From Lewinellaceae bacterium (lineage in GTDB: Bacteria > Bacteroidota > Bacteroidia > Chitinophagales > Saprospiraceae): a stretch of 64,000 nt of DNA. Below the pieces are notes generated by a model. It was not told the origin of the DNA and made no database searches. It saw only the letters and a program-made list of their open reading frames with translations. This document shows, piece after piece, positions 25,467 through 34,901 of this stretch. The number at the start of each line of letters is the position of its first letter. Position 1 is the stretch's first letter. The stretch is taken from contig JACJYD010000005.1 in the NCBI GenBank assembly GCA_020636275.1, positions 159,449 to 223,448 of the forward strand. The letters are read 5' to 3'. A program made the translations under genes and the position numbers.

Positions 25467-27338
25467 TTGAACCTCTCTCGCTGGAGCATATTACTAATCG
25501 ATCTTGGCATCGTGGTTTCGGCCATTCTGGCGGCACATTTGCTTCGCTTCAATTTTGAATGGACCAATATCGATTATCACTTCATCCGATGGGGCAGTTG
25601 GATATTGCTGGGTTTGCGCCTGGTGGGCTTCCTGGTCCTGAAAACCTATACCGGCATTATTTTTCACACCGGCCTGGAAGATGCCAAGCGGATCTTTTTG
25701 GCGCTGGGCGCAGGTACCCTGGTTCTGGGCGCAGTCCTGAATCCGCTGGGGTATGTGTCCACCGGTTATTTTTTTCTGCCCTATTCCATCCTGCTCATCG
25801 AATTTTTCCTGTCCATTTTTCTGATGATCAGCTACCGGGCCTTTATCAAGGTGTTTTACCAGGAGCTGACCTACCGCAACCAGGAGCGGAAACGCGTCAT
25901 CATATACGGCGCCGGTGGCGGCGGGGTGATGGTGAAACAGGTGTTGGATCGTGAATTGGGAGGGAATTACAGCGCCAGCGCCTTTGTGGACGACGATGCC
26001 CTGTTGCATAAAAAACGACTTTTAGGGGTCGAGATCTTTCCCTATTCCAAGTTGCCCCGCCTGTTGGGAACCACCAAAGCGGATGTGCTGATCTTTTCGA
26101 CCATGAGCATTCCCTCCGGGCGCCGGCAGGCGGTGGTGGAGATGTGCCTGCAGCACGGCATTAAGGTGCTTCATGTGCCGCCGGTGGAAAAATGGATCAA
26201 TGGCGAGCTGAGCTTCCGTCAGATCCGCGAGATCCGCATCGAAGACCTTTTGGAGCGGACACCGATCCAACTGGACGAAGCCAATATCGAGCGGCAACTG
26301 AGGGGGAAGACCATTTTGATTACCGGCGCCGCAGGCTCTATCGGTAGTGAGATCGCCCGGCAGATCATCCGGTTCCACCCAAAGATGTTGGTCTTGCTCG
26401 ACCAGGGGGAAACGCCTTTACACGAACTGGAACTGGAGATGAAGGGGTATTTCGGCTTTCCAAATTTTGAAGTCGTATTGGGCGATGTGCGCAATGCCGG
26501 CCGGATGCGCCGGGTGTTCGACTTTTTTAAACCCGATTATGTCTATCATGCGGCGGCCTACAAGCATGTGCCCATGATGGAAAACAACCCCTCTGAAGCC
26601 CTGCTTACCAATGTCAAGGGAACGCAGGTGGTGGCGGACCTGTCGGTGGAATACAAGGTGAAAAAATTTGTACTGGTCAGCACAGACAAAGCGGTCAACC
26701 CTTCCAGTATCATGGGGGCCAGCAAACGAATGGCGGAGATCTACGTCCAATCGCTCGACCAGCATTTGCGCGAGGAAGGGGAGCATACCCGGTTTATCAC
26801 CACCCGTTTTGGGAATGTGCTGGGATCCAGCGGCTCGGTCATCCCGCTCTTCAAAAAGCAGATAGCTACCGGCGGACCGGTAACGATCACTCACCCGGAG
26901 ATCACCCGTTTTTTTATGACGATCCCGGAAGCCTGTCAGTTGGTTATGGAAGCCGGAGCCATGGGGCAGGGTGGGGAGATCTTCGTGTTCGACATGGGCC
27001 AGTCGATCCGCATCCTGGACCTGGCCCGCCGCATGATCCGCCTTTCCGGGTTGGAACCCGACCGGGACATTCCCATCGTGTATACCGGTCTGCGTCCGGG
27101 GGAAAAACTCTACGAGGAGGTTCTCAACAACGGGGAAACCACCTTGCCAACCCATCATCCCAAGATCCTGATCGCCAAGGTGCGGGAATACCCGTTCGAA
27201 GAGGTGAGAAGCCAAACGGATGCCCTGATCCGGTTATTCGACACACAGGACAACGAGCAGATCGTTTCCCTGCTGAAAAAATTCATACCGGAGTACAAGA
27301 GCAATAATTCGATCTTTGAAGAGCTCGACGGTCTATAA
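25467..27338 (+). CDS. Membrane-bound nucleoside-diphosphate-sugar 4,6-dehydratase (WbpM/PglF-like)
   Basis: 623 residues. There is no in-frame ATG between the upstream stop and the fold, so the TTG at 25467 is taken as start. Four N-terminal membrane helices (to about residue 130) are followed by a Rossmann domain with IYGAGGGGVMVKQV. The catalytic short-chain dehydrogenase domain has GAAGSIGSEIAR, YHAAAYKHVPMMENN and STDKAVNPSSIMGASKR; the methionine in the usual tyrosine position is typical of this branch. It makes UDP-4-keto-6-deoxy sugars for surface polysaccharide. It follows the glycosyltransferase by 41 bases and probably shares its transcript. Confidence 0.9.
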   Translation: MNLSRWSILLIDLGIVVSAILAAHLLRFNFEWTNIDYHFIRWGSWILLGLRLVGFLVLKTYTGIIFHTGLEDAKRIFLALGAGTLVLGAVLNPLGYVSTGYFFLPYSILLIEFFLSIFLMISYRAFIKVFYQELTYRNQERKRVIIYGAGGGGVMVKQVLDRELGGNYSASAFVDDDALLHKKRLLGVEIFPYSKLPRLLGTTKADVLIFSTMSIPSGRRQAVVEMCLQHGIKVLHVPPVEKWINGELSFRQIREIRIEDLLERTPIQLDEANIERQLRGKTILITGAAGSIGSEIARQIIRFHPKMLVLLDQGETPLHELELEMKGYFGFPNFEVVLGDVRNAGRMRRVFDFFKPDYVYHAAAYKHVPMMENNPSEALLTNVKGTQVVADLSVEYKVKKFVLVSTDKAVNPSSIMGASKRMAEIYVQSLDQHLREEGEHTRFITTRFGNVLGSSGSVIPLFKKQIATGGPVTITHPEITRFFMTIPEACQLVMEAGAMGQGGEIFVFDMGQSIRILDLARRMIRLSGLEPDRDIPIVYTGLRPGEKLYEEVLNNGETTLPTHHPKILIAKVREYPFEEVRSQTDALIRLFDTQDNEQIVSLLKKFIPEYKSNNSIFEELDGL

Positions 27339-27352
27339 TTCCAATTCCTGCA

Positions 27353-29143
27353 TCAATCCAGTTTCAACACCTCCAAAAACGCGCGTTGGGGCACTTCGAC
27401 CTTGCCGAATTGGCGCATGCGTTTTTTCCCTTCCTTTTGCTTTTCTAGCAGCTTGCGCTTCCGGGTGATATCGCCGCCGTAACACTTGGCGGTCACATCC
27501 TTGCGCATGGCGGAGAGGGTTTCGCGGGCGACGATCTTGCCGCCGATGGAGGCCTGGATGGCGATGACGAACTGCTGACGGGGCAGCAGTTCCTTGAGCT
27601 TTTTACAGATCTGACGACCGAAGGCTTCCGCCTTTTCGCGGTGCACCAGGGCCGACATGGCGTCGACAGGTTCGCTATTGAGGCGGATATCGAGCCGGAC
27701 GACATCGGTCTCCCGGTAGTCCTTCATATGATAGTCGAAGGAGGCGTAGCCCCGGGAGATGGACTTTAGTCGATCGTAGAAGTCGAATACGATCTCGGCC
27801 AACGGCAGGTCGAAGACGAGCTCAACGCGGTCCTGGGTCAGGTAGAATTGTTTGATGAGGATGCCCCGCTTGTCCAGGCACAAGGTCATGATCGCTCCGA
27901 TGTATTCCGGTTTGGTGATGACCTGGGCGTTGATATAGGGCTCTTCGATATAGTCGACCACCGTGGGGTCAGGCAGTTCGGCAGGAGTGCGGACGACCAG
28001 CTTTTCGCCTTTTTTCGTATAGACGAAATAGGTTACGTTGGGCACCGTGGTGATCACGTCCTGATCGAATTCGCGCATGAGGCGTTCCTGGACGATATCG
28101 AGGTGCAGCATGCCGAGGAAGCCGCAACGGAAACCGAAACCCAGGGCGGCGGAGGTTTCCGGCTCGAAGACGAGGGATGCGTCGTTGAGCTGGAGTTTTT
28201 CCAGGCTGTCGCGCAGGTCCTCGTAGTCGTCGTTGTCGAGCGGGAAGATACCGGCGAAGACCATGGGCTTGACGTCTTCAAAGCCCTTTACAGCCTCTTT
28301 GCAGGGCGTTTCCACATGGGTGATCGTATCCCCCACCTTGATCTCTTTGGAAACCTTGATGCCGGTGATGATGTAGCCCACGTTGCCGGCGCTGAGTTCG
28401 GATTGAGCTTGCAATTGCATTTTCAGCACGCCCACTTCGTCGGCTTCGTACACTTTTCCGGTGTAGAAAAAGCGCACTTTGTCACCCTTTTTCAGGGTAC
28501 CGTTCATGATCCGATAGTAGGCGATCACTCCGCGAAAGGAGTTGAACACCGAGTCGAAGATCAGCGCCTGAAGGGGGCCGTCGGGATCGCCTGCAGGTTC
28601 GGGGATACGCTCCACGATGGCATTCATGATATCGGGCACCCCCTGGCCGGTTTTTCCGCTGGCCAGGATGATATCTTCCTTATCGCAACCGATCAGGTCG
28701 ATGATCTGTTCGGCTACTTCATCGATCATGGCGCTTTCCATGTCGATCTTGTTAAGGATGGGGATGATCGTCAGGTTGTGATCGATCGCCAGGTACAGGT
28801 TGGAAATGGTCTGCGCCTGGATGCCCTGGGTGGCATCGACCAGTAGCAAAGCGCCTTCGCAAGCAGCGATGGAGCGCGACACCTCGTAGGAGAAGTCGAC
28901 GTGACCGGGCGTATCGATCATATTGAACACATAGGCCTGACCATCCGAATGCAAATAATTCATCTGGATGGCATGGCTTTTTATGGTAATCCCGCGTTCT
29001 CTTTCCAGGTCCATATCGTCCAAGGCCTGGTCTTTCATATCGCGCTCGGAGATCGTCTTGGTATATTCCAGCAGGCGATCGGAGAGCGTACTCTTACCGT
29101 GGTCGATATGGGCAATCACACAAAAATTCCTGATATTCTTCAT
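27353..29143 (-). CDS. lepA: Elongation factor 4 (LepA)
   Basis: 596 residues from the ATG at 29143. Ribosome-associated GTPase that back-translocates or remodels stalled ribosomes. G1 AHIDHGKST, G2/G3 region RERGITIKSHA and DTPGHVDF, G4 NKIDM are intact. The C-terminal LepA-specific domain contains CYGGDITRKRKLLEKQKEGKKRM. The -7 box TATATTTG ends six bases before the ATG. Confidence 0.97.
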   Translation of the reverse strand: MKNIRNFCVIAHIDHGKSTLSDRLLEYTKTISERDMKDQALDDMDLERERGITIKSHAIQMNYLHSDGQAYVFNMIDTPGHVDFSYEVSRSIAACEGALLLVDATQGIQAQTISNLYLAIDHNLTIIPILNKIDMESAMIDEVAEQIIDLIGCDKEDIILASGKTGQGVPDIMNAIVERIPEPAGDPDGPLQALIFDSVFNSFRGVIAYYRIMNGTLKKGDKVRFFYTGKVYEADEVGVLKMQLQAQSELSAGNVGYIITGIKVSKEIKVGDTITHVETPCKEAVKGFEDVKPMVFAGIFPLDNDDYEDLRDSLEKLQLNDASLVFEPETSAALGFGFRCGFLGMLHLDIVQERLMREFDQDVITTVPNVTYFVYTKKGEKLVVRTPAELPDPTVVDYIEEPYINAQVITKPEYIGAIMTLCLDKRGILIKQFYLTQDRVELVFDLPLAEIVFDFYDRLKSISRGYASFDYHMKDYRETDVVRLDIRLNSEPVDAMSALVHREKAEAFGRQICKKLKELLPRQQFVIAIQASIGGKIVARETLSAMRKDVTAKCYGGDITRKRKLLEKQKEGKKRMRQFGKVEVPQRAFLEVLKLD

Positions 29144-29149
29144 AGGGCG

Positions 29150-29176
29150 CAAATATACGCGATATTAACGTTCAAA
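29150..29176 (-). promoter_or_regulatory. lepA promoter
   Basis: Minus-strand TTTG (29173-29176), 15-base spacer, TATATTTG (29150-29157). The ATG begins six bases further on, so the leader is absent or a few bases long. Confidence 0.55.
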
Positions 29177-29249
29177 GGATGCGTTACTTTTAGGAAAAGA
29201 AACATTAAACGACAAGAAGGGGTGGCCTTGGCCACTAAAAAAATTCCGT

Positions 29250-30308
29250 ATGCAAATTAGGACCTTTTTCATTATCGCGCTTGTCTGGGGCGGAGGATTT
29301 TCGCTTTATGCGCAGGAGGTATTCGACAGCACCCTGGTCATCGATCGCGCGGAGGTATATTTCGATGTCAATGACGACGTGTTGCAGCCCGGAGAAGATT
29401 CGATCCTGCAATCCTTTGCCGATAAGTGCAAAACAACCAACCGGCGGTTTTTGCAGATCGCGGGGCATACCGATGCCGACGGGAGCGAAGCCTTCAACCA
29501 GGCGCTTTCCCAGCGACGGGCGGAGACCGTTCGGCGCTTTCTGGAAGCGCAGGGGATACCCGCCGAACAAATGAAGGTGACCCCCTATGGCGAAAGCCAC
29601 CCCCAGGCTACCAATGCTACGGAGGAAGGAAAGCAGTTGAACCGGCGGGCGACGGTAGAATTGTGGCAGCGGACCCAGATGACCTGGCTCGCCGGACAAG
29701 TGGTCGATGCGGAGACGAAGCAAGGTATTCAGGCCATGGTGGGCCTTCGTTCGAGATATTTGGTCGACTCCCTTCAGACCGATACGGCGGGTTTTTTCCG
29801 GGCCCCGGTTCCCGACCGCATGCCCGTGGAAGTTTCGGTATTCGCACCGGGTTATTTTTTCGAAACCCAGACGCTGGTGCCCAATAGCATCAAGCCCATA
29901 CAGGTAGAATTTCCGTTGCCGCCGGCCCTGGAAGGAGAGGTGATGACCCTCAAGAATTTTTATTTCGTAGGAAACCAGGACACCTTGTTGCCCAAATCGG
30001 AGCCCGAGTTGCCCAAGCTCTTGAAATTCATGCAATTCAATCCCGATATCCGCATTGAGATCGCCGGGCATATCAACCTGCCCAACAATCCACCCGTTAC
30101 AAAAGAAAGCTGGAATTACGGGCTGTCGGTGCGAAGGGCCAAGCGCGTGTACACCTATCTGGTCGAGCACGGTATCGACCCCGACCGGATGAGCTATAAA
30201 GGGTACGGCAATTGGGAGATGGTCTTTCCACATGCCCGGCTGGAAAAAGAGCAGGCCTTAAACAGGCGGGTGGAGATCCGCATCCTGGAAAAAGGCAAAA
30301 AGAAGTAA
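29250..30308 (+). CDS. Protein with two OmpA domains flanking a regulatory-like beta domain
   Basis: 352 residues with a signal peptide (MQIRTFFIIALVWGGGFSLYA). The first OmpA-C domain (about 30-140) has the peptidoglycan-binding core IAGHTDADGSEAFNQALSQRRAE and LNRRATVEL. Residues about 148-225 look like a carboxypeptidase-regulatory-like beta domain (GQVVDAETKQGIQAMV). A second OmpA-C domain (about 230-350) has IAGHINLPNNP, LSVRRAKRVYTYLVEHGI and LNRRVEIRIL. It probably links the outer membrane to peptidoglycan at two points. No beta-barrel is present. Confidence 0.87.
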   Translation: MQIRTFFIIALVWGGGFSLYAQEVFDSTLVIDRAEVYFDVNDDVLQPGEDSILQSFADKCKTTNRRFLQIAGHTDADGSEAFNQALSQRRAETVRRFLEAQGIPAEQMKVTPYGESHPQATNATEEGKQLNRRATVELWQRTQMTWLAGQVVDAETKQGIQAMVGLRSRYLVDSLQTDTAGFFRAPVPDRMPVEVSVFAPGYFFETQTLVPNSIKPIQVEFPLPPALEGEVMTLKNFYFVGNQDTLLPKSEPELPKLLKFMQFNPDIRIEIAGHINLPNNPPVTKESWNYGLSVRRAKRVYTYLVEHGIDPDRMSYKGYGNWEMVFPHARLEKEQALNRRVEIRILEKGKKK

Positions 30309-30339
30309 AAAAAAGGCCGCCCCGGGGCGGCCTTTTTTT
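30308..30339 (+). terminator. Strong terminator
   Basis: A 32-bp perfect palindrome with A7 and T7 flanks (30308-30323 with 30324-30339). Confidence 0.9.
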
Positions 30340-30517
30340 ACTTAAAAGTAGTTTCTTGCTTATTTGTTTGGATGTCGTGTGTAAGATGTGTTATTCCATT
30401 AGCGACAGTACAAAGATGGGGAACAAAATTTTAATACACTCGGATAAAATTTCGATATTGTCCGCTGGATTATAGTTTAAAGTAATAAACTTAAAGTGTA
30501 TAGTTGTATGATTATCA

Positions 30518-30547
30518 ACTAAAAACTAAAAATTAAAAACTAAAAAA
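30518..30547. repeat. ACTAAAA heptamer array
   Basis: Four tandem heptamers ACTAAAA/ATTAAAA in the 262-base AT-rich gap before the next gene. Related arrays lie at 40173-40247. Confidence 0.75.
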
Positions 30548-30570
30548 TCCACAATATTGTCCCCCTGAAC

Positions 30571-32007
30571 ATGTCGAATCCAAAAATTTTATTTCTGCTA
30601 TCCGGGCTTAAAAAAAAGGAGTTGGAGGACTTCCGGCAGTTCCTTCGCATGCCTTTGGTGAATACGAACAGCACTTTATTCCAGCTTTTGGACCATTTGA
30701 TCCCGATGTACCCGGGTTTTCCGGAAGAACAGGTGGAGAAGGAGGCGATCCATGCCGCCCTTTTTCCGAAACAAGCCTACAAGGAAAAGCGCATCCGAAG
30801 CCTGTTCTCCGATCTGGCGCAAAAGATCCTTGACTATTACAGTTGGAGGGCCCTTTCGGAAAATCATTTTACGAAGCAATTTATGACCGCGGAGGGTCTC
30901 CGGGGGCGGGGCCTTTCGGACCTGGCTACCCGATACGGGGGTCAGGTCGTGCAAAAACTGGACGCTGAAGAGGAGGTTCCGGTGGAACAGCGGCACCTGA
31001 CCGGATTTCAACTCCACGAATTGTTGTTAGAAGAAAACGATAACGATATGGAGCTTGCAGAGCGCGCGCAGCACCATCTCGATCAATTTTTTATGTTGTC
31101 GAAGCTGCGGCTGGCTTCCCTGCAGGTTTCCAGAAAGGGGTATCTGGCCGGTTCCAGTCCGATCCGGTTTTTGGAGACCTTGCTTGAAGAAAAGGAGAGG
31201 GCGCAATTGCCGATCGTGGGCCAATTGTACCACAGGCTGGTCGGATTGCTGGCGAATGGATTTGAGGAAAGCGCTTTTGAGGAAGCCAAGACTCTTTTTT
31301 TTCAGGAGGTTCCCAACCTGAAATTCCGCGACCGCCGGGCCCTTTTCCAGGCGCTCTTGAATATTTCCGTGCGGGTGAGTAACGAACAAGGAACAGCGGC
31401 CAATCACCTGCGAACCTGGGACCTCTACCAGCAAGGACTTCGATCGCAGGCGGCTTTTATGGAAAACGGCGAATTGAGCGAGACCACGTTCACCAATATC
31501 GTGATCAACGGCGCGGTGATCGGGGAATTTGAAAAGGCCGAGCAGTTTATCCGCGATTATGTATCCAGGCTGGCGCCGGAAATAAGGGAGAATGCGGTGG
31601 AATTAGGGCTTGCCTATTTGCACTACCATCAAAAGGACTACGATAAGGTGATCGGTTTGTTGCAAAATGTGGTGTATACCTCGGTGTCGTACGCCGTTCG
31701 TGGGCGGTCCCTGTTGCTCCGTACCTATTTCGACCAGGCCACCGGGAGGCCCCTGGTGTTCAGCGATCCGTTTTATTCCCTGCTGGAGGCTTTTTACCGG
31801 TACGTCCGGCGAAACAAAGAGCTTTCACCCGAACGAAAAGAGACCTACCTGAATTTCGTTTCCTTTACCAAAAGCCTGGCGCAGGTGGCCACGGCCGGCC
31901 GGCCCTATGCAGGCCTGGGAAGAGTTAAGGAAAATATTGCCCAAAGCGAGCGGGTCGCTCTCAAAGAATGGCTGTTGGAGCGCGCCCAATTTATTGAGAG
32001 GTATTGA
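30571..32007 (+). CDS. Helical (TPR-like) protein of unknown function
   Basis: 478 residues, cytoplasmic (no signal peptide). Almost entirely alpha-helical by composition, with leucine-rich pairs such as LGLAYLHYHQKDYDKVIGLLQNV that resemble degenerate TPR units in the second half. The N-terminal third (FLLSGLKKKELEDFRQFLRMP) is a distinct helical segment. I do not recognise the family and assign no function. It is a single gene between terminators. Confidence 0.78.
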   Translation: MSNPKILFLLSGLKKKELEDFRQFLRMPLVNTNSTLFQLLDHLIPMYPGFPEEQVEKEAIHAALFPKQAYKEKRIRSLFSDLAQKILDYYSWRALSENHFTKQFMTAEGLRGRGLSDLATRYGGQVVQKLDAEEEVPVEQRHLTGFQLHELLLEENDNDMELAERAQHHLDQFFMLSKLRLASLQVSRKGYLAGSSPIRFLETLLEEKERAQLPIVGQLYHRLVGLLANGFEESAFEEAKTLFFQEVPNLKFRDRRALFQALLNISVRVSNEQGTAANHLRTWDLYQQGLRSQAAFMENGELSETTFTNIVINGAVIGEFEKAEQFIRDYVSRLAPEIRENAVELGLAYLHYHQKDYDKVIGLLQNVVYTSVSYAVRGRSLLLRTYFDQATGRPLVFSDPFYSLLEAFYRYVRRNKELSPERKETYLNFVSFTKSLAQVATAGRPYAGLGRVKENIAQSERVALKEWLLERAQFIERY

Positions 32008-32015
32008 TCAAAAAA

Positions 32016-32046
32016 AAACGGCTCCCCATTTTCAGGGGAGCCGTTT
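32016..32046. terminator. Bidirectional terminator
   Basis: A 12-bp stem (32016-32027 with 32035-32046). The minus strand has a T8 run after it; the plus strand ends in TTT. It can end the helical-protein gene and any minus-strand transcript from the gap to the right. Confidence 0.75.
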
Positions 32047-32069
32047 CTCCATTGGAGAGATCTTTTCAA

Positions 32070-32144
32070 TTATGCATCGAGAAAATCTTCTCCGCTTTCT
32101 TTCTTGGAGGTGGATGTCAGTAGTAGTTTTTGTGCATTTTTCAT
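32070..32144 (-). CDS. Candidate 24-residue peptide
   Basis: ATG at 32144, starting MKNAQKLLLTSTSKKES and ending in an acidic GEDFLDA. Lysine/serine-rich and soluble. A terminator with a T8 run lies 23 bases beyond its stop. No clear promoter: the nearest near-match (AACCTTTG, complement of about 32198-32205) is imperfect. Speculative. Confidence 0.25.
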   Translation of the reverse strand: MKNAQKLLLTSTSKKESGEDFLDA

Positions 32145-32381
32145 GAGTGGACCATTTATTGTGTTTATTGAGTAGCCAGACTGAAACACAACAATGGCCA
32201 AAGGTTAACAATAAATAGTCGGAGTTTGGGGGGAGAAGGGAAACGCAACTGTAACAGGCTGGATACGAAGCAGCCCTTTTACCTCACAATGATATTCGAT
32301 TTTTTCGAAATATGAACAAGTTTTCCTGCTTAAAAGTGTCAGCGGCTTAACATATTTAGGGAAAGGTAGGAAAAGACATAG

Positions 32382-32417
32382 AAAAGGCTTTCGCCGACCT
32401 GGTCGGGAAAGCCTTTT
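32382..32417. terminator. Terminator-like hairpin
   Basis: Stem 32382-32392 with 32407-32417 plus an inner 6-bp stem (32394-32399 with 32401-32406) and one bulged G. The T6 run is on the plus side. Confidence 0.7.
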
Positions 32418-32448
32418 TTCTCATCGTGTTAGCTCTAGGATTCGGTTT

Positions 32449-32517
32449 TCAGGCTTTTGCTACGACTTCGTAACGGAATAACAACACGATAAGCAGCAAT
32501 ACTGATGCAATGATCAT
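32449..32517 (-). CDS. Candidate 22-residue membrane peptide
   Basis: ATG at 32517; the peptide begins MIIASVLLLIVLLF and ends with a short charged tail RYEVVAKA, the form of a single-pass small membrane protein. A hairpin follows its stop by 32 bases. No promoter is evident. Speculative, since such stretches also arise by chance. Confidence 0.3.
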   Translation of the reverse strand: MIIASVLLLIVLLFRYEVVAKA

Positions 32518-32625
32518 GGGATGGGATTTTTTTGGATTATTGAATATGTTCGTTCGATATGTTCTGTCCCAATTAGTCTGCAAGATAGGAGTTTTGTCAA
32601 AATGCCGCAAGGTTATATTTGAAAA

Positions 32626-32661
32626 AAAATAAAGGGCGCTCTTTCGGGCGCCCTTTATTTT
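32626..32661 (-). terminator. sodB terminator
   Basis: A 14-bp stem (32626-32639 with 32648-32661), with a T8 run on the minus strand, 40 bases beyond the sodB stop. Confidence 0.85.
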
Positions 32662-32700
32662 ATAAAGATAAGCGGGGCGCCACAGCGCCTCGCCTGAAAA

Positions 32701-33333
32701 CTAGAATTTGCTACCGCCGGTGTTGGCATCGTTGTACCGCTTGGTCACTTCATGCCAGTTGATGACGTTGAAGAAGGCGCCAATATAGTCGGGGCGGCGG
32801 TTCTGGTAGTTGAGATAGTAGGCGTGTTCCCACACGTCCAGACCCAGGATGGGTTTGCCATTGTAGTCATTGACATCCATCAGGGGGTTGTCCTGGTTGG
32901 GGGTAGAGCAGATGAAGAGTTTATCTTTCGGATCGACGCAAAGCCAGGCCCAGCCGGAGCCGAATACCGTAGCGGCGGCGTTGGAGAAATCCTTTTTGAA
33001 ATTTTCGAACGAACCGAAATCGCGCTCGATCGCCTTGGTGATATTCATCTGAGCGGTGGGTTCTCCGCCGCCGTTGGGCGACATGATCTCCCAGAACAGG
33101 CTGTGGTTGTAGTAGCCGCCGCCGTTGTTGCGCACGGCGCCTCCGTGTTTGGAAACCTGGGCCAGGATATCTTCGATCTTCATATCGTCGAGTGGAGTGC
33201 CGGCAATGGCGGCGTTGAGCTTGTCCGTATAACCACCGTGGTGTTTGCCGTGGTGGATCTCCATGGTGCGTGCATCGATGTTGGGTTCCAGTGCGTCGAA
33301 CCCATAAGGAAGGTCTGGAAGTTTGAAAGCCAT
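32701..33333 (-). CDS. sodB: Superoxide dismutase (Fe/Mn)
   Basis: 210 residues, cytosolic (no signal peptide). Converts superoxide to peroxide and oxygen. Metal ligands are all present: His27 (EIHHGKHH), His77 (YYNHSLFW), Asp166 and His170 (LDVWEHAYYLNYQNRR). GGGYYNHSLFW and GSGWAWL are family blocks. Whether iron or manganese is used cannot be read with certainty. A single-gene unit, divergent from fumC. Confidence 0.95.
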   Translation of the reverse strand: MAFKLPDLPYGFDALEPNIDARTMEIHHGKHHGGYTDKLNAAIAGTPLDDMKIEDILAQVSKHGGAVRNNGGGYYNHSLFWEIMSPNGGGEPTAQMNITKAIERDFGSFENFKKDFSNAAATVFGSGWAWLCVDPKDKLFICSTPNQDNPLMDVNDYNGKPILGLDVWEHAYYLNYQNRRPDYIGAFFNVINWHEVTKRYNDANTGGSKF

Positions 33334-33461
33334 AATTCAATTTTTATTTAGGATGGTATCTTGAAATGAATACTCCTTTTTAACAGAGTCAAAAGCAAGA
33401 AGTTTATAGTCAACCCCTCAAAAATAACAAATGCAGTGGCCTTTATGCCCTTTGCGTTTGT

Positions 33462-33469
33462 TAACTTTG
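33462..33469 (+). promoter_or_regulatory. fumC promoter -7 box
   Basis: TAACTTTG, 31 bases before the fumC ATG; -33 weak. Confidence 0.55.
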
Positions 33470-33500
33470 TACGTTTTCCTAATCACTTAAATCATCCGAT

Positions 33501-34895
33501 ATGCAATACCGCACCGAACACGATACCATGGGCGAAGTCCAGGTACCCGCCGACAAATATTGGGGCGCACAAACCGAACGTTCCCGCAACAATTTCAAGA
33601 TCGGCCCGGAAGGCTCCATGCCCCGGGAGATCATCTACGCTTTTGCCTATCTGAAGAAAGCCGCCGCCCACGCCAATTGCGACCTGGGTGTCCTTTCTGC
33701 CGATAAGCGCGACCTCATCAGCAAGGTGTGCGACGAGATCCTGGACGGGAAGCTCGACGGCGAATTTCCCCTCGTGATCTGGCAAACGGGTTCGGGCACG
33801 CAGTCCAATATGAATGCGAATGAAGTGATCGCCTACCGGGCCCACGTGCTCTCGGGCGGCCAGCTCACCGATGTTAAAAAAGTACTCCACCCCAACGACG
33901 ATGTCAATAAATCGCAATCGTCGAACGATACGTTCCCCACGGCCATGCACATCGCCGCCTACAAGATGGCTGCCGAAGTGACCCTCCCGGGCATGCAGCG
34001 CCTGCGCGATACCCTGGCCAAAAAGGTCGCGGAGTTTAATGACGTGGTCAAAACGGGCCGCACCCACTTCATGGATGCCACGCCGCTGACCCTGGGCCAG
34101 GAATTTTCGGGCTATGTTCAGCAGATCGACAATTCCATGCGGGCCATTCGCAACGCCATGGAAATGGTGCGCGAACTGGCGCTCGGCGGTACTGCCGTCG
34201 GCACCGGACTCAATACCCCGAAGGGCTACGATGTAGTGGTGGCCAAGAAGATCGCCGAATTCACCGGCCTGCCTTTCGTCACCGCTCCCAATAAATTTGA
34301 AGGCCTGGCTGCCCACGATGCCATGGTCGAGCTCTCCGGCGCCCTGAAGCGGGCCGCCGTGGCCCTGATGAAAGTCGCCAACGACGTGCGCATGCTCAGT
34401 TCGGGTCCGCGTTGCGGCATCGGCGAGATCATCATCCCCGACAATGAACCGGGCTCTTCGATCATGCCGGGCAAGGTGAACCCCACCCAGCCCGAAGCCC
34501 TCACGATGGTCTGCGCCCAGGTGGTCGGCAACGATGTAGCCGTTTCGATTGGCGGCATGACCGGCCACTTTGAACTCAACGTCTTCAAGCCCCTCATCGC
34601 CTACAACGTGCTTCAATCCGCACGCCTGCTCGGCGAGGCCTGCGATTCGTTCAACGTCAACTGCGCCGTAGGCATCAAGGCCAACCTGCCCGTGATCCAG
34701 AAGCACCTGGAAAACTCCCTGATGCTGGTCACCGCCCTCAACCCGCATATCGGGTATGAGAACGCCGCCAAGATCGCCAAGAAGGCCCACAAGGAGAACA
34801 AGACGCTGAAGGAAGCCTCCGTCGAACTGGGCTTGCTTACGGCCGAGCAGTTTGATCAGTGGGTGAAGCCGGAAAGCATGGTGGGGCATAAGTAA
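33501..34895 (+). CDS. fumC: Class II fumarate hydratase
   Basis: 464 residues, iron-independent tetrameric fumarase of the TCA cycle. The signature loop GSSIMPGKVNPTQPEA is intact, with TGSGTQSNMNANEV near residue 100 and KTGRTHFMDATPLTLGQEFSGY in the middle. Length is standard. Codon use is markedly GC-rich at third positions, as in other highly expressed genes here (gcvP, tuf). Confidence 0.96.
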   Translation: MQYRTEHDTMGEVQVPADKYWGAQTERSRNNFKIGPEGSMPREIIYAFAYLKKAAAHANCDLGVLSADKRDLISKVCDEILDGKLDGEFPLVIWQTGSGTQSNMNANEVIAYRAHVLSGGQLTDVKKVLHPNDDVNKSQSSNDTFPTAMHIAAYKMAAEVTLPGMQRLRDTLAKKVAEFNDVVKTGRTHFMDATPLTLGQEFSGYVQQIDNSMRAIRNAMEMVRELALGGTAVGTGLNTPKGYDVVVAKKIAEFTGLPFVTAPNKFEGLAAHDAMVELSGALKRAAVALMKVANDVRMLSSGPRCGIGEIIIPDNEPGSSIMPGKVNPTQPEALTMVCAQVVGNDVAVSIGGMTGHFELNVFKPLIAYNVLQSARLLGEACDSFNVNCAVGIKANLPVIQKHLENSLMLVTALNPHIGYENAAKIAKKAHKENKTLKEASVELGLLTAEQFDQWVKPESMVGHK

Positions 34896-34901
34896 TTTTT
34901 T

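Larger units (their letters stand above)
32047..32700. other. 654-base gap with three hairpins and two candidate micro-ORFs
   Basis: No normal gene is supported here. Two short minus-strand reading frames are seen (32070-32144, 24 codons; 32449-32517, 22 codons), each followed by a terminator-like hairpin. The rest is AT-rich without recognisable motif. It may hold small peptides or a small RNA. Confidence 0.4.
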
